Positions 1 to 10,598 of a stretch of DNA of 64,000 nucleotides are shown here, piece by piece. The notes beneath the pieces were generated by a model. It was not told the DNA's origin, did no database searches, and worked only from the letters and a program-made list of their open reading frames with translations. The number at the start of each line of letters is the position of its first letter. Within the stretch, counting starts at the first letter, position 1. This DNA is from Bacillus gaemokensis (GTDB lineage: Bacteria > Bacillota > Bacilli > Bacillales > Bacillaceae_G). A program made the position numbers and the translations under genes. Location of the stretch: the NCBI RefSeq assembly GCF_001590835.1, contig NZ_LTAQ01000045.1:134795-198794 (forward strand), written 5' to 3'.

Positions 1-3000
1 ATCAATGACACCTTCTGTAATGTCTTTACCAATGTTTTCAAATGTATGATGTACATATTCCTGTAAGACTGTAAACTCTTGCTCACTCGCAATACTAGAG
101 CGCGCACTAAAACTACCATCTTTCTTCAAGCCAGCAGAAATAATATCAGAACTTCCTGATGAAAGCTTATTATCCATCAAGCGGACAATATCTGCATCCC
201 CAAGCACAAGTCCCCTCATTTTAAATTTCTTTAAGATTTCTTTTTCAATCTCTGCTTCTGAAGCATCACCTTTCATCTCGACAATCGGATTATGAATGTG
301 GAAATACAGAACTCCAGCAGGTGATGCCGTTCCATCTTTCTTCATCCACGTATTCGCATTTGAAATGACAACATCTAAATACGTTAACATTTGCAGCGCT
401 AATCCATAATACACTTCCGTTAAATCTAATGCTTTGGCACTTGATTTATAATCGATAATACGGAGGAACGTGCCGCTCTCATCTTCCGCTTTATCAACCC
501 TGTCAATTCGGCCAACGACTTCCATCTTCACACCATTTGGCAATGCAAATTCCATTGGAGGAAGCGATCCTGCACCACCCATACCAAATGGAACTTCTAA
601 ATCAACTGGTACAAATCCACTAGACTTCGCATGCTCACGAAGAATCAATGATGTCCGGAAAATAATTTGTTGTAACTTTTGTTTTAAATAAAAGTGGCGA
701 TTCGAGCTTAATAAAATTTGTCGTTGCAGCAATGGTGCAATTTCTTCTATAACTACAGCAGAAAGATGCTCACACTCTTTTATAGATAAATCAGCCCAAG
801 TTCGATTTTCACGCAATAATTTATCTGCAATTTTCTTTAATGCGGCATGGAATAATTCCCCGATATCTGGTGCATCTAATTTAAAAATATCACGCTCTCT
901 TAGTGATAATCCGTGCTGGGCAAAATGAGCATAAGCACAACGATTAAACAGCTCCATACGAGAAACGCTGCCTTTAATTTTATCTCCGTATAACTCTCTA
1001 CTTACAACTGGACTCAATTTCTGTGCACGGTTTCGATAAAACAAACTAGATAACACGCGACTACTTTTTTGCTTCCAATCATCCGAAGTCACATAGAAGT
1101 TATATACATCCCACCAAAAGTCTAAATTCCCTTCAAAACCGTATCGTTTCCAGTTTTGCAATTGCTGCGTCACATACGACAGCGTAACCTCTGGCGTTGC
1201 TACATAGGAAATTTGTGCTGAACGTGACAAATCGTTTACATCGTTTGTTATAAATACTTCTTTCATATCTGGAAACATTCTTTTTATCTTCTTAATAAAG
1301 CTAGATGTAAGTAATGTCTTCCCTTCCTCATCTGCGAGCGGACAAGAAATATATAATCTCTCAGATGCACGTGTCACTGTTTGATAAATAACAAATTGTT
1401 CTTCGAGCAAAGTCTGCCTTGTTGTCGGTGCCAGTTCAACACCGGCCGTAGAGAGAACTTCTCGTTCTTCATCAGATAACATTCCTTCATCTAAAGGAGC
1501 TGCTGGAATAACACCTTCATTTGCTCCAATTACAAATGCCGCACGAACATTTGATAGCCTCGAACGATCGATATTTGCAATTAGCACTTGATCTAAAGAT
1601 GGTGGAATATTAGCAAACTGAAGTGCCTCAAGTCCAGTTGTCATCACATCGATAAACATCGAAAGAGACATCTTTTCCTCACCAAGCATCTCTACAAATG
1701 TATCAAGAAGACCCATTACCTCTTCCCATACTTGGTCATGGTCACTAGCAAACAGGAAATCTCCTCCTGCTTCAGCACGCAGACGTAAATCTTCTAATTT
1801 CTTTGGAACATCCAATTCTTCTAAAAATAAATACACCGCTTCGCACATTTGCATTACCGATCCAGCACGCTTTAAACGCTTTTGCAAACGAATAATTGGC
1901 GTCCTCACTACGTCACGAAGGCGATTTATTTTCTCTTCCATTTCACGCTCACTATCCGTTACCGTTCCATTCACTCCATCTAACGAACGATAGCGACGAT
2001 ATGTCCACGGTTCATCCGCAGTCCATCTTTTTCCTTGCACACCGTATGCTAAACAGTAATTTTCAAACTCATCCATTTCTTCACGCATTGCTTCTTTTCT
2101 TACATCTAACGGATACAAAAGTTCCGTTTTAATGCTACGAAAAATAGCATCATAACGCCAATTCCCGCTAATTACTTCGAATGCAGAACGAATGCATTCA
2201 ATTAATGGATGATGCGACATTGGGCGCTTCTCATCAATAAAGTGTGGAATGTCATAATCCGTAAATAAAGTTCTCATTACATCATAATAACTTTCTCCAT
2301 TACGGAGAAGAACCGCAATATCTCGGTAGCGATAGCCCTCTTCTGCAATAAGTCTACGAATTTCACGAGCCACTCCTTCGACTTCCGCACGTAAGTTAGC
2401 CGCTGTATATAATGTAATACTCGCTTCACCTGAAAACTTATCATATAGGCGCGATTCATATTGGGCTTCTAAGTGTGCCAATGCTGGTGAAAGAAAGCGG
2501 GGCTGTTCTCTCATTGAAATCGTATTCTCAATCGTGACTTTCTCTTCACGTGCTAATTGTTTCACTTTTTCATACGTAAGCACCGTTTGATAGAACAAAT
2601 CTAATTCACTCACCGGCTGCGCTAATATTTGTTCATCTACCGTTAATGTAATGGTTACCCTTGCCCCGCATCTCATAATTTGCCTAATAATCTCTAATTC
2701 TCCGGGTGAAAACGAATGAAATCCATCTATATAAATTTCCGCACCATTAACATAATCAGATTGCGGAAGCTTCTCTACAAGCAACTGTAAATAATCTTCT
2801 GAATCTAAATATTTTCCAATTAAAGCTCGTTCAAAATCATCATATAAGAGCTGCAAATCGTACATTTTATTTGCTAATAATTTTTGCTCAGCACCGCTGC
2901 TATGAGCATCTAACTGTTGCCACATCTCATATACATTCGATGGTGTTACATTGTAACGCTTAAACTCCGTAATCATGCTGCCAAGATGTTCGAAAAAACC

Positions 3001-3351
3001 ATTCTGCTCTGCTGCTTTTTGAAACACATATAAACCTTCTTTACGTGATTCCACAATTTTGCGCAGTAACATATGCACCCCCGCTTCATCAATATGAAGA
3101 CGGCTTGCACCACCAACTTCTTGCAGCACTTTCCATGCTAACCTTGAAAAACTGAACACTTGCGCCCGAATGGAACCTCTTACATCCTCACTACCTATTA
3201 ACGCCTGCTGCGTTTGGAATGTCATTTGCTCTGGCACAAGGTATAAAATCGTTTCGCCTCTTGGACGCTGCTTTAATTCTTCTTGTACTTCGCGTAAACA
3301 AAGTGTACTTTTTCCACTTCCAGCTCTACCAATCACAAATCGAAGCGACAT
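1..3351 (-). CDS. addB: ATP-dependent helicase/nuclease subunit B (AddB), 3'-truncated by the window edge
   Basis: AddB is the second subunit of the AddAB (RecBCD-like) enzyme that resects double-strand breaks and recognises Chi. Codons 1-1117 are present and the reading frame is still open at base 1. The start ATG at 3351 follows a GGTGGGG ribosome site. The N-terminus carries a Walker A motif, GRAGSGKST, at residues 8-16. Cys805 (MELFNRC) matches the first of the four cysteines that hold the Fe-S cluster of the C-terminal nuclease domain. The nuclease motif IDYKSSAK is also seen. The other three cysteines are expected near the C-terminus, outside the window. The family is about 1170 residues, so roughly 50 are missing. 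addA should follow off the left edge. Confidence 0.97.
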   Translation of the reverse strand, partial: MSLRFVIGRAGSGKSTLCLREVQEELKQRPRGETILYLVPEQMTFQTQQALIGSEDVRGSIRAQVFSFSRLAWKVLQEVGGASRLHIDEAGVHMLLRKIVESRKEGLYVFQKAAEQNGFFEHLGSMITEFKRYNVTPSNVYEMWQQLDAHSSGAEQKLLANKMYDLQLLYDDFERALIGKYLDSEDYLQLLVEKLPQSDYVNGAEIYIDGFHSFSPGELEIIRQIMRCGARVTITLTVDEQILAQPVSELDLFYQTVLTYEKVKQLAREEKVTIENTISMREQPRFLSPALAHLEAQYESRLYDKFSGEASITLYTAANLRAEVEGVAREIRRLIAEEGYRYRDIAVLLRNGESYYDVMRTLFTDYDIPHFIDEKRPMSHHPLIECIRSAFEVISGNWRYDAIFRSIKTELLYPLDVRKEAMREEMDEFENYCLAYGVQGKRWTADEPWTYRRYRSLDGVNGTVTDSEREMEEKINRLRDVVRTPIIRLQKRLKRAGSVMQMCEAVYLFLEELDVPKKLEDLRLRAEAGGDFLFASDHDQVWEEVMGLLDTFVEMLGEEKMSLSMFIDVMTTGLEALQFANIPPSLDQVLIANIDRSRLSNVRAAFVIGANEGVIPAAPLDEGMLSDEEREVLSTAGVELAPTTRQTLLEEQFVIYQTVTRASERLYISCPLADEEGKTLLTSSFIKKIKRMFPDMKEVFITNDVNDLSRSAQISYVATPEVTLSYVTQQLQNWKRYGFEGNLDFWWDVYNFYVTSDDWKQKSSRVLSSLFYRNRAQKLSPVVSRELYGDKIKGSVSRMELFNRCAYAHFAQHGLSLRERDIFKLDAPDIGELFHAALKKIADKLLRENRTWADLSIKECEHLSAVVIEEIAPLLQRQILLSSNRHFYLKQKLQQIIFRTSLILREHAKSSGFVPVDLEVPFGMGGAGSLPPMEFALPNGVKMEVVGRIDRVDKAEDESGTFLRIIDYKSSAKALDLTEVYYGLALQMLTYLDVVISNANTWMKKDGTASPAGVLYFHIHNPIVEMKGDASEAEIEKEILKKFKMRGLVLGDADIVRLMDNKLSSGSSDIISAGLKKDGSFSARSSIASEQEFTVLQEYVHHTFENIGKDITEGVID

Positions 3352-3415
3352 ATAATCCCCCACCTTTCACTTACATAACGAACGTTAGTTTGCTGTCATT
3401 ATTGTATTATAGGAC

Positions 3416-3448
3416 AAGAAAAAAGACAAACAGAGGCTGCTTGTCTTT
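3416..3448 (-). terminator. Rho-independent terminator after the signal peptidase gene
   Basis: On the minus strand AAAGACAA pairs with TTTGTCTTT around a short loop, followed by a T run. It lies between the signal peptidase stop and the addB start. Confidence 0.6.
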
Positions 3449-3472
3449 ATCTTTCATGCACCGTAAATTATT

Positions 3473-4039
3473 TCATTCGCCTTTTGAAAAGTTTGTTTGC
3501 ACTTCATTAATTGGCCAATATCGTAAATCTACTTTTCCAACAACAGTATCCGCTTTCACAAAACCAAAATGTCTGCTATCCCAGCTCCCTAGACGATTAT
3601 CACCAATCACAAAAATATGCCCTGTCGGAACAACCTTTTCTCTCGTTAGTTCTTCTAATGTAAAATCGCCTGTTAGCTGCCGTCCCTCTGCTTGCCTCTT
3701 ATACGTTTCCAAATAAGGCTCATCAATAAATTGACCATTTATATACAGTTTATCTTGCTTATATTCAATATGATCACCTGGTAAACCAATAACCCGCTTT
3801 ACATAGTCTTCTTTTTTATTTGCATGAAACACAACAACATCAAATCGGTTCAATTCCCCGACTTGATAACTAACTTTATTCACAACAAGCATGTTTCCAT
3901 CTTGCAGTGTCGGCATCATTGACTTCCCCTCTACAACATACGTTGAGAAGAAAAACGTTCGAAAAAAAACAGCTAATAGCACACCTATAAAGATTGTTCG
4001 CATCCACTCTAAACTTTCTTTTTTCAACGCTCGCTTCAT
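3473..4039 (-). CDS. Type I signal peptidase
   Basis: This 188-residue enzyme cleaves signal peptides from exported proteins at the outer face of the membrane. One N-terminal membrane anchor spans about residues 15-33. The catalytic Ser40 lies in the GKSMMPTL box and the general base Lys81 in DYVKRVIGLPGD. The C-terminal GDNRLGSWDSRHFG box is intact, so the Ser/Lys dyad is complete. The start ATG follows GGGGAGAAGCAG. Its position beside addB and the TVP38 gene matches the B. subtilis sipV locus, so it is probably the positional counterpart of sipV. Redundant signal peptidases are usual in Bacillus, so it need not be the essential one. Confidence 0.95.
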   Translation of the reverse strand: MKRALKKESLEWMRTIFIGVLLAVFFRTFFFSTYVVEGKSMMPTLQDGNMLVVNKVSYQVGELNRFDVVVFHANKKEDYVKRVIGLPGDHIEYKQDKLYINGQFIDEPYLETYKRQAEGRQLTGDFTLEELTREKVVPTGHIFVIGDNRLGSWDSRHFGFVKADTVVGKVDLRYWPINEVQTNFSKGE

Positions 4040-4096
4040 CTGCTTCTCCCCTCACCCTTTTCTATAATGACGTTGTAATCACAGCGAAGACTAGTC

Positions 4097-4690
4097 TCAA
4101 TGCAGTTCTAACTTTACCTCAATCTTCTTACCGATATACCATAAAAGAAAAATAACACCTATGACAATAACTGTTTTCACAGGCTTATGGATAAAAGAGG
4201 TCAAATCATGTCCGATATAACTTAAAATAAAAATCATTACTAGTTTTCCAAGCACTAGCGCTAATCCAAACTGCCTTATACTAATACGTGATAAACCAGC
4301 TACAACATTAATAAGTGCAGACGGCGTAAACGGAAAACAAAATAATACAAAAATAGGCGCGAACCCTCTTCTTTCAATCCATCCCATTGCACTTCGCACT
4401 TTCGGATGTTTATTTACAAAAGAAAAAAATCGACTCCGTCCAAAACGACGAATAACTAAAAATACAATGAACGCACCTAAAACCGATCCGAGCCATGAAT
4501 ACAGAAAGCCCAGCCATAAACCGAATGCAACTGCATTCGCCATCACAAACAAAATAAGTGGCAATGCTGGGATAAGTGCTTCTATCATTGGTAAACCAAT
4601 ACCAAGAAGCGGCCCAAATGCTCTGTAACTCTCGACAAGCCGATCCATATTTTCTGCTGAGAAGTACTCTTTGATTGTTTGAAAATCCAT
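4097..4690 (-). CDS. TVP38/TMEM64 (DedA-superfamily) membrane protein, YhjE-like
   Basis: This 197-residue polytopic membrane protein has hydrophobic segments near residues 27-50, 52-80, 110-130, 140-160 and 172-187. The motif FCFPFTPSALINVVAGL at about residues 117-133 is the signature of the SNARE-associated/VTT domain (TVP38/TMEM64 family). Members of this superfamily are linked to lipid scrambling or undecaprenyl-phosphate recycling, but the role of this branch is not settled. The ATG at 4690 follows AAAGGGG. It lies 57 bp upstream of the signal peptidase gene in the same orientation, and the gene order with addB matches yhjE-sipV-addB of B. subtilis. Co-transcription with the peptidase is likely. 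Confidence 0.85.
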   Translation of the reverse strand: MDFQTIKEYFSAENMDRLVESYRAFGPLLGIGLPMIEALIPALPLILFVMANAVAFGLWLGFLYSWLGSVLGAFIVFLVIRRFGRSRFFSFVNKHPKVRSAMGWIERRGFAPIFVLFCFPFTPSALINVVAGLSRISIRQFGLALVLGKLVMIFILSYIGHDLTSFIHKPVKTVIVIGVIFLLWYIGKKIEVKLELH

Positions 4691-4872
4691 TCTACAATTT
4701 ACCCCTTTGCTATATTACTATCCCTACTTTATCACTGCTTATCGTACAGAGGAAATGGTAGATACGACATATGGAGATGTATTTATTAATGTTCCATACT
4801 TTTATGTAGAAATCCTCCATTATTATTGTATGATAATCTATCATTATTTGACAGGATATTACATATTGAAAA

Positions 4873-4900
4873 ATAAAAAAAGGATGGTTGCCCATCCTTT
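4873..4900 (-). terminator. comK terminator
   Basis: On the minus strand an AAAGGATGG/CCATCCTTT hairpin with a 4-nt loop is followed by a T run. It lies 58 bp beyond the comK stop. Confidence 0.8.
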
Positions 4901-4957
4901 CTGTTTATCTCACTTCTTGATAAGAAACAAAACTTTACTACATCAATTCGCATCTTA

Positions 4958-5545
4958 TCAATCATTATTTTCATCTTCTTTTACAACATAAGCCTTTTCA
5001 TATGCAGGCTTCAATTTAGATTCATCTTTCTTATCAATTTCTTTAAATCGAAGGCTCCCCTGCTTATCTTTACGATCTTCATACTCTGTCCGTAGTTTTG
5101 CAGTACGATTTTGTTGATTTTCAAAACTGCTTTTAGACATTTCTAGTTTTACTCCCAAGCCATTAATGAATCGAATCATAAGGTTACCATCTGCTAGTTC
5201 TTTATTGTTTGCAATGTGAAAATGAGACAACCATGCGCATTCCTTTCTAGAATACGAATACGTAGGAAAGAAATAAAGCTGATCTGTCGGGCTAATCGCA
5301 ATGGGTGCTTTGTGTGTAATACGTGTCAATTCTTTCGTACCTTCTTTTCTCCCTAAAAAACTAGATCCATGCTTACGGCAACTTTGCTCTACAATATCGA
5401 GAGGCTTTTGAAACATGAAAAAAGAGTCTTCTACTTCAACCACTCGCGTTACAATTGTTTTTTCACCTAAAATAATTGGAAGTAAGGCCATAGTTTTCTT
5501 GTTTACGACATAGTTTTCGACATAGCGTTCTACTGTGTCACCCAT
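4958..5545 (-). CDS. comK: Competence transcription factor ComK
   Basis: ComK is the master activator of the late competence (DNA uptake) genes. In B. subtilis it binds paired AT-boxes as a tetramer. The 195-residue product is close to the B. subtilis length of 192. It keeps family blocks such as SCRKHGSSFLGRKEGT, THKAPIAISP and SKSSFENQQNRTAKLRT. The start ATG follows an AAGGAG site. B. cereus carries two comK paralogues, and the position near aceBA and addB suggests this is comK1. I see no clean AAAA-N5-TTTT box pair upstream, so autoactivation cannot be claimed here. Natural competence is poorly induced in this group, but the reading frame looks intact. Confidence 0.9.
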   Translation of the reverse strand: MGDTVERYVENYVVNKKTMALLPIILGEKTIVTRVVEVEDSFFMFQKPLDIVEQSCRKHGSSFLGRKEGTKELTRITHKAPIAISPTDQLYFFPTYSYSRKECAWLSHFHIANNKELADGNLMIRFINGLGVKLEMSKSSFENQQNRTAKLRTEYEDRKDKQGSLRFKEIDKKDESKLKPAYEKAYVVKEDENND

Positions 5546-5852
5546 CTTATACTCGCTCCTTCATTATTTTAATTCGTACTAGCAGCTGCATGGATAATTG
5601 TACCATTTTCAAATTAAAATAGTTTATATTTTCAAATATTTTACAATCACTTATAAAACTTTAACATCTACTTACATCTATTCATGAAAATATCCATATA
5701 AACCTTCTATTTCTCTCAATCCAAACCAACATATTCTTATAGATAAAAGAGAAATTTTCTTTTTTGAAACATTTGTAACATAATGAGATTCTCTGTAAAC
5801 TACATTCTTTCTTCTATACTGCAAGCAAACTATTTTTAGTTTTTTAGCACAC
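5546..5852. other. A/T-rich intergenic region between comK and cspA
   Basis: About 300 bp of very A/T-rich sequence without a convincing gene. A 70-codon minus-strand frame at 5678-5890 overlaps the cspA terminator, lacks a ribosome site and is treated as chance. The comK promoter presumably lies here, but no clear -10/-35 pair stands out. Confidence 0.5.
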
Positions 5853-5880
5853 AAAAAAAGGATGGCATAAGCCATCCTTT
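5853..5880 (-). terminator. cspA terminator
   Basis: A perfect AAAGGATGGC/GCCATCCTTT hairpin lies 21 bp past the cspA stop, followed on the minus strand by a T run. Confidence 0.85.
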
Positions 5881-5901
5881 TTTCCATCACATACTATAAA
5901 A

Positions 5902-6105
5902 TTATAGTTTGATAACGTTTTTAGCTTGAGGTCCACGGTTGCCATCTTCGATTTCGAAGCTAACTTTTTGACCTTCTTCTAAAGATTTGAAACCTTCAGT
6001 TTCGATTGCTGAGAAATGTACGAATACATCGTTTCCGCCTGGAACTTCGATGAAACCGAAACCTTTTTCGTTGTTAAACCATTTTACTTGTCCTGTTACT
6101 GCCAT
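5902..6105 (-). CDS. cspA: Cold shock protein, CspA-type
   Basis: This 67-residue single-OB-fold RNA chaperone melts mRNA structure at low temperature and is also common at 37 C. Both RNA-binding motifs are present: KGFGFIEV (RNP1) at residues 14-21 and VFVHFSAI (RNP2) at about 27-34. The sequence appears nearly identical to the main CspA of B. cereus. A strong AGGAGG ribosome site precedes the ATG. A probable promoter at 6275-6304 gives an untranslated leader of about 160 nt. Long leaders are typical of cold-shock mRNAs and control their stability and translation. Confidence 0.95.
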   Translation of the reverse strand: MAVTGQVKWFNNEKGFGFIEVPGGNDVFVHFSAIETEGFKSLEEGQKVSFEIEDGNRGPQAKNVIKL

Positions 6106-6274
6106 AATTATTTCCTCCTAAAGAAAACACAATTTTTTTTAGTTTTCATACATAAAAAAAGAATCCACACATTATCAAATACGAAACATAAAACAGTTCT
6201 CACATACTTTTTCTCGTTCGTTTTCAGCACTTGATAATATATGGATTGCTTGATTTAATTATTCAACTAGGATC

Positions 6275-6304
6275 ATCATAACACACTTAAAATAGAATGT
6301 ACAA
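6275..6304 (-). promoter_or_regulatory. Candidate sigma-A promoter for cspA
   Basis: On the minus strand TTGTAC and TATGAT are separated by 18 bp. The predicted start near 6268 gives an mRNA leader of about 160 nt ahead of cspA. Confidence 0.5.
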
Positions 6305-6347
6305 TATTTTTCGAAAGTATTTATCTGTAAATTTTTACAACTAGTTG

Positions 6348-6384
6348 AAAAAATGCAAGCAGATGTCCTCTAAGGACACCTGCT
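6348..6384 (-). terminator. aceBA terminator
   Basis: An AGCAGATGTCC/GGACACCTGCT hairpin lies just after the aceA stop, followed on the minus strand by TTTTTT. Confidence 0.8.
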
Positions 6385-6391
6385 CCTACAT

Positions 6392-7669
6392 TTATTTCGT
6401 AAATTGCGCTTCTTCCGTTGAACCTTTCAACGCTGTTGTCGAAGAAGTTCCACCTGTAATCACTTGTGCTACTTCGTCAAAGTAGCCTGTTCCGACTTCA
6501 CGCTGATGACGCGTTGCAGAGTATCCATGTTGTTCTGCCGCAAATTCTGCTTGTTGTAATTCAGAATAAGCTGCCATACCACGTTCTTTATAGCCACGTG
6601 CTAATTCAAACATACCGTAGTTTAGCGCATGGAATCCTGCCAATGTTACAAATTGGAATTTGTAACCGTATGATGCAATTTCTTTTTGGAAATTTGCAAT
6701 CGTCTTTTCATCTAATTTTTGTTTCCAGTTAAAGGACGGTGAACAGTTATATGCTAGTAATTTCCCTGGGTATTTCTCATGAATTGCTTCCGCGAAACGC
6801 TTCGCATCTTCTAAATTTGGTTCAGATGTTTCACACCAGACAAGGTCTGCATACGGTGCGTACGCTAATCCGCGTGCAATCGCTTGATCGAGGCCTGCTT
6901 TTGTACGGTAGAAACCTTCCGGTGTTCTTTCGCCCGTAATAAACTCTTGGTCAACTGGATCAATATCACTCGTAATTAAATCCGCCGCATCTGCATCTGT
7001 TCTTGCCACAATGATTGTTGGCACGCCCATTACATCCGCAGCTAGACGAGCAGAAATCAAATTACGTACCGCCGTTTGCGTTGGTAGTAGTACTTTTCCA
7101 CCTAAATGTCCGCATTTTTTCTCTGAAGATAATTGATCCTCAAAATGTACACCTGATGCTCCCGCTTCAATCATACCTTTCATTAATTCAAATACATTTA
7201 ATTGCCCGCCAAATCCCGCTTCAGCGTCCGCAACAATTGGTACGAAATAGTCCGTATCGCCACTGCCTTCCATATGCTGAATTTGATCTGCACGTTGCAG
7301 CGTTTGATTAATACGTTTTACAACAGCTGGCACACTGTTCGCTGGGTATAAACTTTGGTCCGGATACATGTGTCCGGATAGATTGGCATCAGCAGCCACT
7401 TGCCACCCGCTTAAATAGATTGCTTTTAACCCTGCTTTCACTTGCTGCATCGCTTGATTTCCTGTTAACGCCCCAAGCGCATTAATATAATCTTCCGTAT
7501 GAAGTGATGCCCAAAGTTTCTCTGCCCCGCGTCGCGCTAGCGTATGTTCAATATCAATAGATCCACGAAGACGAATCACATCTTCAGCTGAATAAGGACG
7601 TGTTACTCCGTTCCAACGTTCATCTAACTCCCAGCTTTCTTGTAATTGCTGTGCTCTTTCATTTTTCAT
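6392..7669 (-). CDS. aceA: Isocitrate lyase
   Basis: Isocitrate lyase splits isocitrate into glyoxylate and succinate, the first step of the glyoxylate bypass used on acetate and fatty acids. The catalytic KKCGH motif is present (Cys186). The family block WQVAADAN is near residue 90. I place the start at the ATG at 7669 (MKNERAQQ), giving 425 residues. The frame extends upstream to 7705, but those codons overlap the aceB end and the shorter start fits family length. AAAGGGG sits 10 bp ahead of it. aceB lies immediately upstream, so the two form one operon. Confidence 0.96.
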   Translation of the reverse strand: MKNERAQQLQESWELDERWNGVTRPYSAEDVIRLRGSIDIEHTLARRGAEKLWASLHTEDYINALGALTGNQAMQQVKAGLKAIYLSGWQVAADANLSGHMYPDQSLYPANSVPAVVKRINQTLQRADQIQHMEGSGDTDYFVPIVADAEAGFGGQLNVFELMKGMIEAGASGVHFEDQLSSEKKCGHLGGKVLLPTQTAVRNLISARLAADVMGVPTIIVARTDADAADLITSDIDPVDQEFITGERTPEGFYRTKAGLDQAIARGLAYAPYADLVWCETSEPNLEDAKRFAEAIHEKYPGKLLAYNCSPSFNWKQKLDEKTIANFQKEIASYGYKFQFVTLAGFHALNYGMFELARGYKERGMAAYSELQQAEFAAEQHGYSATRHQREVGTGYFDEVAQVITGGTSSTTALKGSTEEAQFTK

Positions 7670-7691
7670 TTCTTCCATCCCCTTTTCTTTT

Positions 7692-9281
7692 TTATAAAAT
7701 TTCATAACCCGGCAATGTTAAAAACGGTTTAAATTCATCATTACGAACTAAATCTGTGAACAATTTTGTTGCTTCAATGAACCTAGCTTTCTTAAACTGG
7801 TCACTACCTATCTCTCGTTCTATTTTTTCTAACTCTTCTTCCTTTAGTTCTTCCATTAATTCGAATGTAATCTTGCGTCCGTCATCCAGCTTTCCACCTT
7901 CATGACGAATCCACTGCCATACTTGCGCACGTGAAATTTCCGCTGTCGCTGCGTCTTCCATCAAATTGTAAATCGGCGCTGCCCCGCGGCCACTTAACCA
8001 AGATGCAATATATTGAATGCCAACGCTAATATTCATACGAAGTCCTTCTTCTGTAATCGTTCCCACTGGTATTTCTAATAAATCCTTTTCTGTTACATCA
8101 ATCTCTTCACGTTTTCTAAAAATTTGATTCGGTGTTTTCATAATGTGATTAAATACTTCCATCGCAACCGGTACAAGTCCCGGATGGGCAACCCAAGTCC
8201 CGTCATGTCCATCTAAAGCTTCACGTTCTTTATCCATACGCACCTTTTCAAAAGCAGCCTCATTTGCCACTGGATCATTTTTAATAGGAATTTGTGCGGC
8301 CATTCCGCCAATTGCTGGTGCATTGCGTCGATGGCATGTTTGAATTACTTTTAAAGAATACGCTCGCATAAACGGAGCCGTCATTGTAACTTGCGCCCTG
8401 TCTGGAAGCAGAAATTCATTATGGTTACGAAAACTTTTTAAAAAGCTAAAAATATAATCCCAGCGCCCACAATTCAGTCCTGCTGAATGATCACGCAATT
8501 CATATAAAATTTCATCCATTTCAAAAGAAGCATGAATTGTCTCTAGTAAAACAGTTGCTTTAATTGTTCCATTTGGAATCCCCATATATTTCTGGGCAAA
8601 CATAAAGACATCGTTCCACAATCTAGCTTCTAAATGGCTTTCCATCTTCGGCAAGTAAAAATATGGCCCGCTTCCTTTCTCTAACAACGTTTTTGCGTTA
8701 TGGAAAAAGTACAGACCAAAATCAACAAGACTACCTGACATCTTTTCTCCATCGACTAGCATATGTTTTTCCTCTAAATGCCAGCCACGTGGCCGAACAA
8801 TTAATACAGCTGTTTTACCGCTAAGGCGATATTCCTTTCCGCTTGGGTTCTTATATGAGATCGTTCCCTTAACTGCATCTCTTAAATTAATCTGTCCTTC
8901 CACTGCATTTTCCCAAGTTGGGGAGTTAGAATCTTCAAAGTCAGCCATAAATAGGTGTGCTCCCGAGTTTAAAGCATTAATCACCATCTTTCGATCTACT
9001 GGCCCTGTAATTTCTACACGACGATCCTCTAAATCTCGCGGAAGTGGTGCGATTGTCCAATCTCCCTCGCGTATATGTGCCGTTTCTGGTAAGAAGCTCG
9101 GAAACTCTCCTGCATCAATCCTTTTTTGTTTTTCTACTCGTTTTTGCAATAAGCTTAGTCGGCGTTCGTTAAAATTCTCATGTAGCTCTTTTAAAAAATT
9201 GAGCACTTCCGGTGTCAAAATTTCACTGTGCGCCGGTAATACTTCTAAGGCGAGTGTAACCCGTGAAGTTTGCGTCGACAT
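7692..9281 (-). CDS. aceB: Malate synthase A
   Basis: Malate synthase condenses glyoxylate with acetyl-CoA to malate, the second glyoxylate-bypass step. The 529-residue length matches malate synthase A. Family blocks seen include [46 protein letters not shown] and [14 protein letters not shown]. The ATG at 9281 follows AAAGGGAGATGCTAAT. The gene is first in an operon with aceA, with 22 bp between the aceB stop and the chosen aceA start. Such operons are usually under carbon catabolite control, but I did not find a convincing cre site in the roughly 150 bp upstream. Confidence 0.97.
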   Translation of the reverse strand: MSTQTSRVTLALEVLPAHSEILTPEVLNFLKELHENFNERRLSLLQKRVEKQKRIDAGEFPSFLPETAHIREGDWTIAPLPRDLEDRRVEITGPVDRKMVINALNSGAHLFMADFEDSNSPTWENAVEGQINLRDAVKGTISYKNPSGKEYRLSGKTAVLIVRPRGWHLEEKHMLVDGEKMSGSLVDFGLYFFHNAKTLLEKGSGPYFYLPKMESHLEARLWNDVFMFAQKYMGIPNGTIKATVLLETIHASFEMDEILYELRDHSAGLNCGRWDYIFSFLKSFRNHNEFLLPDRAQVTMTAPFMRAYSLKVIQTCHRRNAPAIGGMAAQIPIKNDPVANEAAFEKVRMDKEREALDGHDGTWVAHPGLVPVAMEVFNHIMKTPNQIFRKREEIDVTEKDLLEIPVGTITEEGLRMNISVGIQYIASWLSGRGAAPIYNLMEDAATAEISRAQVWQWIRHEGGKLDDGRKITFELMEELKEEELEKIEREIGSDQFKKARFIEATKLFTDLVRNDEFKPFLTLPGYEIL

Positions 9282-9436
9282 ATTAGCATCTCCCTTTCAA
9301 ACTGTCTTATAACAGATTGTATTTTATGTTTTATATTATATAACAAATTTTCAGAAAAGGAAGGAATTTTTTTGAAAATTTAACTTATTTTTTTGTAAAA
9401 CCTTGTTTCCCTGTATTCATTTAACCTTTTTGATGC

Positions 9437-9473
9437 AAAAAAAGGACTAGTGTTATATAACACTAGTCCTTTT
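9437..9473 (-). terminator. Terminator after the EamA transporter gene
   Basis: A fully palindromic hairpin covers 9441-9473 (AAAGGACTAGTGTTA with its complement), followed on the minus strand by TTTTTTT. It lies 60 bp past the transporter stop. Confidence 0.85.
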
Positions 9474-9533
9474 CATTTACATTTAAACAAAACGATTCCT
9501 CGCGAAAACAAGTCATTTTGTAAAGCATATATT

Positions 9534-10475
9534 TTACTCCGAAGATGCCATTTCTCTTTGCTTTCCTTCTGACTGTACCTCTTTTTTTGACTTTCGGAAT
9601 GTAAACGCCATTCCAGCAAAAATAAGAACAATACCTACAACTTGAACCACAGTTGGGCGAAATCCTGTAAACACTGTATCTAATAGAATTGCTACACCTG
9701 GGTCTAAAAACACTAATACAGAAATGAGCCTTGTTGGCAAATCTCGTAAGCTATCAAAAAACAAATAATAAACGAATCCTGTATGGATGAGACCTGTCGC
9801 CGTAATCGCAATCCAATTGCTTTGTGTTAGCCCCTGAAATGCCCCAAAATCTACAAATGGAAGTAAAAGAAATATCCCTAGAAACGTTTGCAAAAAAGTC
9901 ATCGCATACGCACTTGTCTTCCTAATCCCTTTTCCTAATAAAGTTGTAAATGCATAAAACAGTGCTGCAAGAAGTGCCCAAATCATCCCGGAAGACATCA
10001 GTTTTTCTAAAGAAACACTCCCATCTACGCCCGCCACTAAAACTGTACCAACAAAACAAATTACAATTGAAATAACGGATAGCATTGTTAATTTCTCTTT
10101 AAATACTACACTTCCAATGATTAAGACAATAATTGGTGCCAGATGATACACCGAAATCGCGATCGTTATTGACATTACTTCAAAAGCTTTAAATAAAAAC
10201 ACCCAGTTAAAAACAAGAAATACACCACAAGCTAATATTTGCAGAATTTCTTTTCGGTCCCACTTCTCTTCTTTAAACTGCCTTGTTGCGATCCAGCATA
10301 ATGTTAAAAAGATTGTGGCACAAATGCAGCGAATAAATACTAATTCGAACGATGGTAAACCCGTTTTCACTGAGAAAAATCCAATTGAACCAAAAATAGA
10401 CATGGATGCTATCATTTTTATAGCCGGCATCGATTTTGTTTGAAATAACATATTTGTTTTATTCCCTTGCAACAC
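9534..10475 (-). CDS. EamA/DMT-family membrane transporter
   Basis: This 313-residue protein has ten predicted membrane helices in two homologous halves, the EamA (drug/metabolite transporter) layout. The two repeats run roughly from residues 20-155 and 165-295. Proteins of this kind export amino acids or other metabolites, and the substrate cannot be read from sequence. The GTG at 10475 has GGAGGG 8 bp upstream, so it is favoured over the internal ATG at 10451. It is monocistronic, with its own terminator. The charged tail KSKKEVQSEGKQREMASSE is cytoplasmic. Confidence 0.85.
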   Translation of the reverse strand: MLQGNKTNMLFQTKSMPAIKMIASMSIFGSIGFFSVKTGLPSFELVFIRCICATIFLTLCWIATRQFKEEKWDRKEILQILACGVFLVFNWVFLFKAFEVMSITIAISVYHLAPIIVLIIGSVVFKEKLTMLSVISIVICFVGTVLVAGVDGSVSLEKLMSSGMIWALLAALFYAFTTLLGKGIRKTSAYAMTFLQTFLGIFLLLPFVDFGAFQGLTQSNWIAITATGLIHTGFVYYLFFDSLRDLPTRLISVLVFLDPGVAILLDTVFTGFRPTVVQVVGIVLIFAGMAFTFRKSKKEVQSEGKQREMASSE

Positions 10476-10566
10476 TATGTATACCCTCCAATAACAAGAA
10501 CGATTAATTATTCTTAATATTCTTTTTTTATTTTAACTTTAATCATACAATATACAAAATAAAATG

Positions 10567-10598
10567 TAAAAAATAAGAAGCAGCTCAATCGCTGCTCC
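10567..10598 (-). terminator. Terminator after the M48 peptidase gene
   Basis: A GAAGCAGC/GCTGCTCC imperfect hairpin abuts the stop codon and is followed on the minus strand by a T run. Confidence 0.6.

Noticed and set aside
5586-5640. ComK binding box pair upstream of comK
   Set aside because: A/T runs exist, but no AAAA-N5-TTTT pair with correct spacing is found.
5678-5890. 70-codon minus-strand frame between cspA and comK
   Set aside because: It starts inside the cspA terminator, has no ribosome site and its composition follows the A/T-rich spacer.
7669-7705. Longer start for aceA at 7705
   Set aside because: The extra 12 codons overlap the aceB end and do not fit the family N-terminus. 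The ATG at 7669 fits better.
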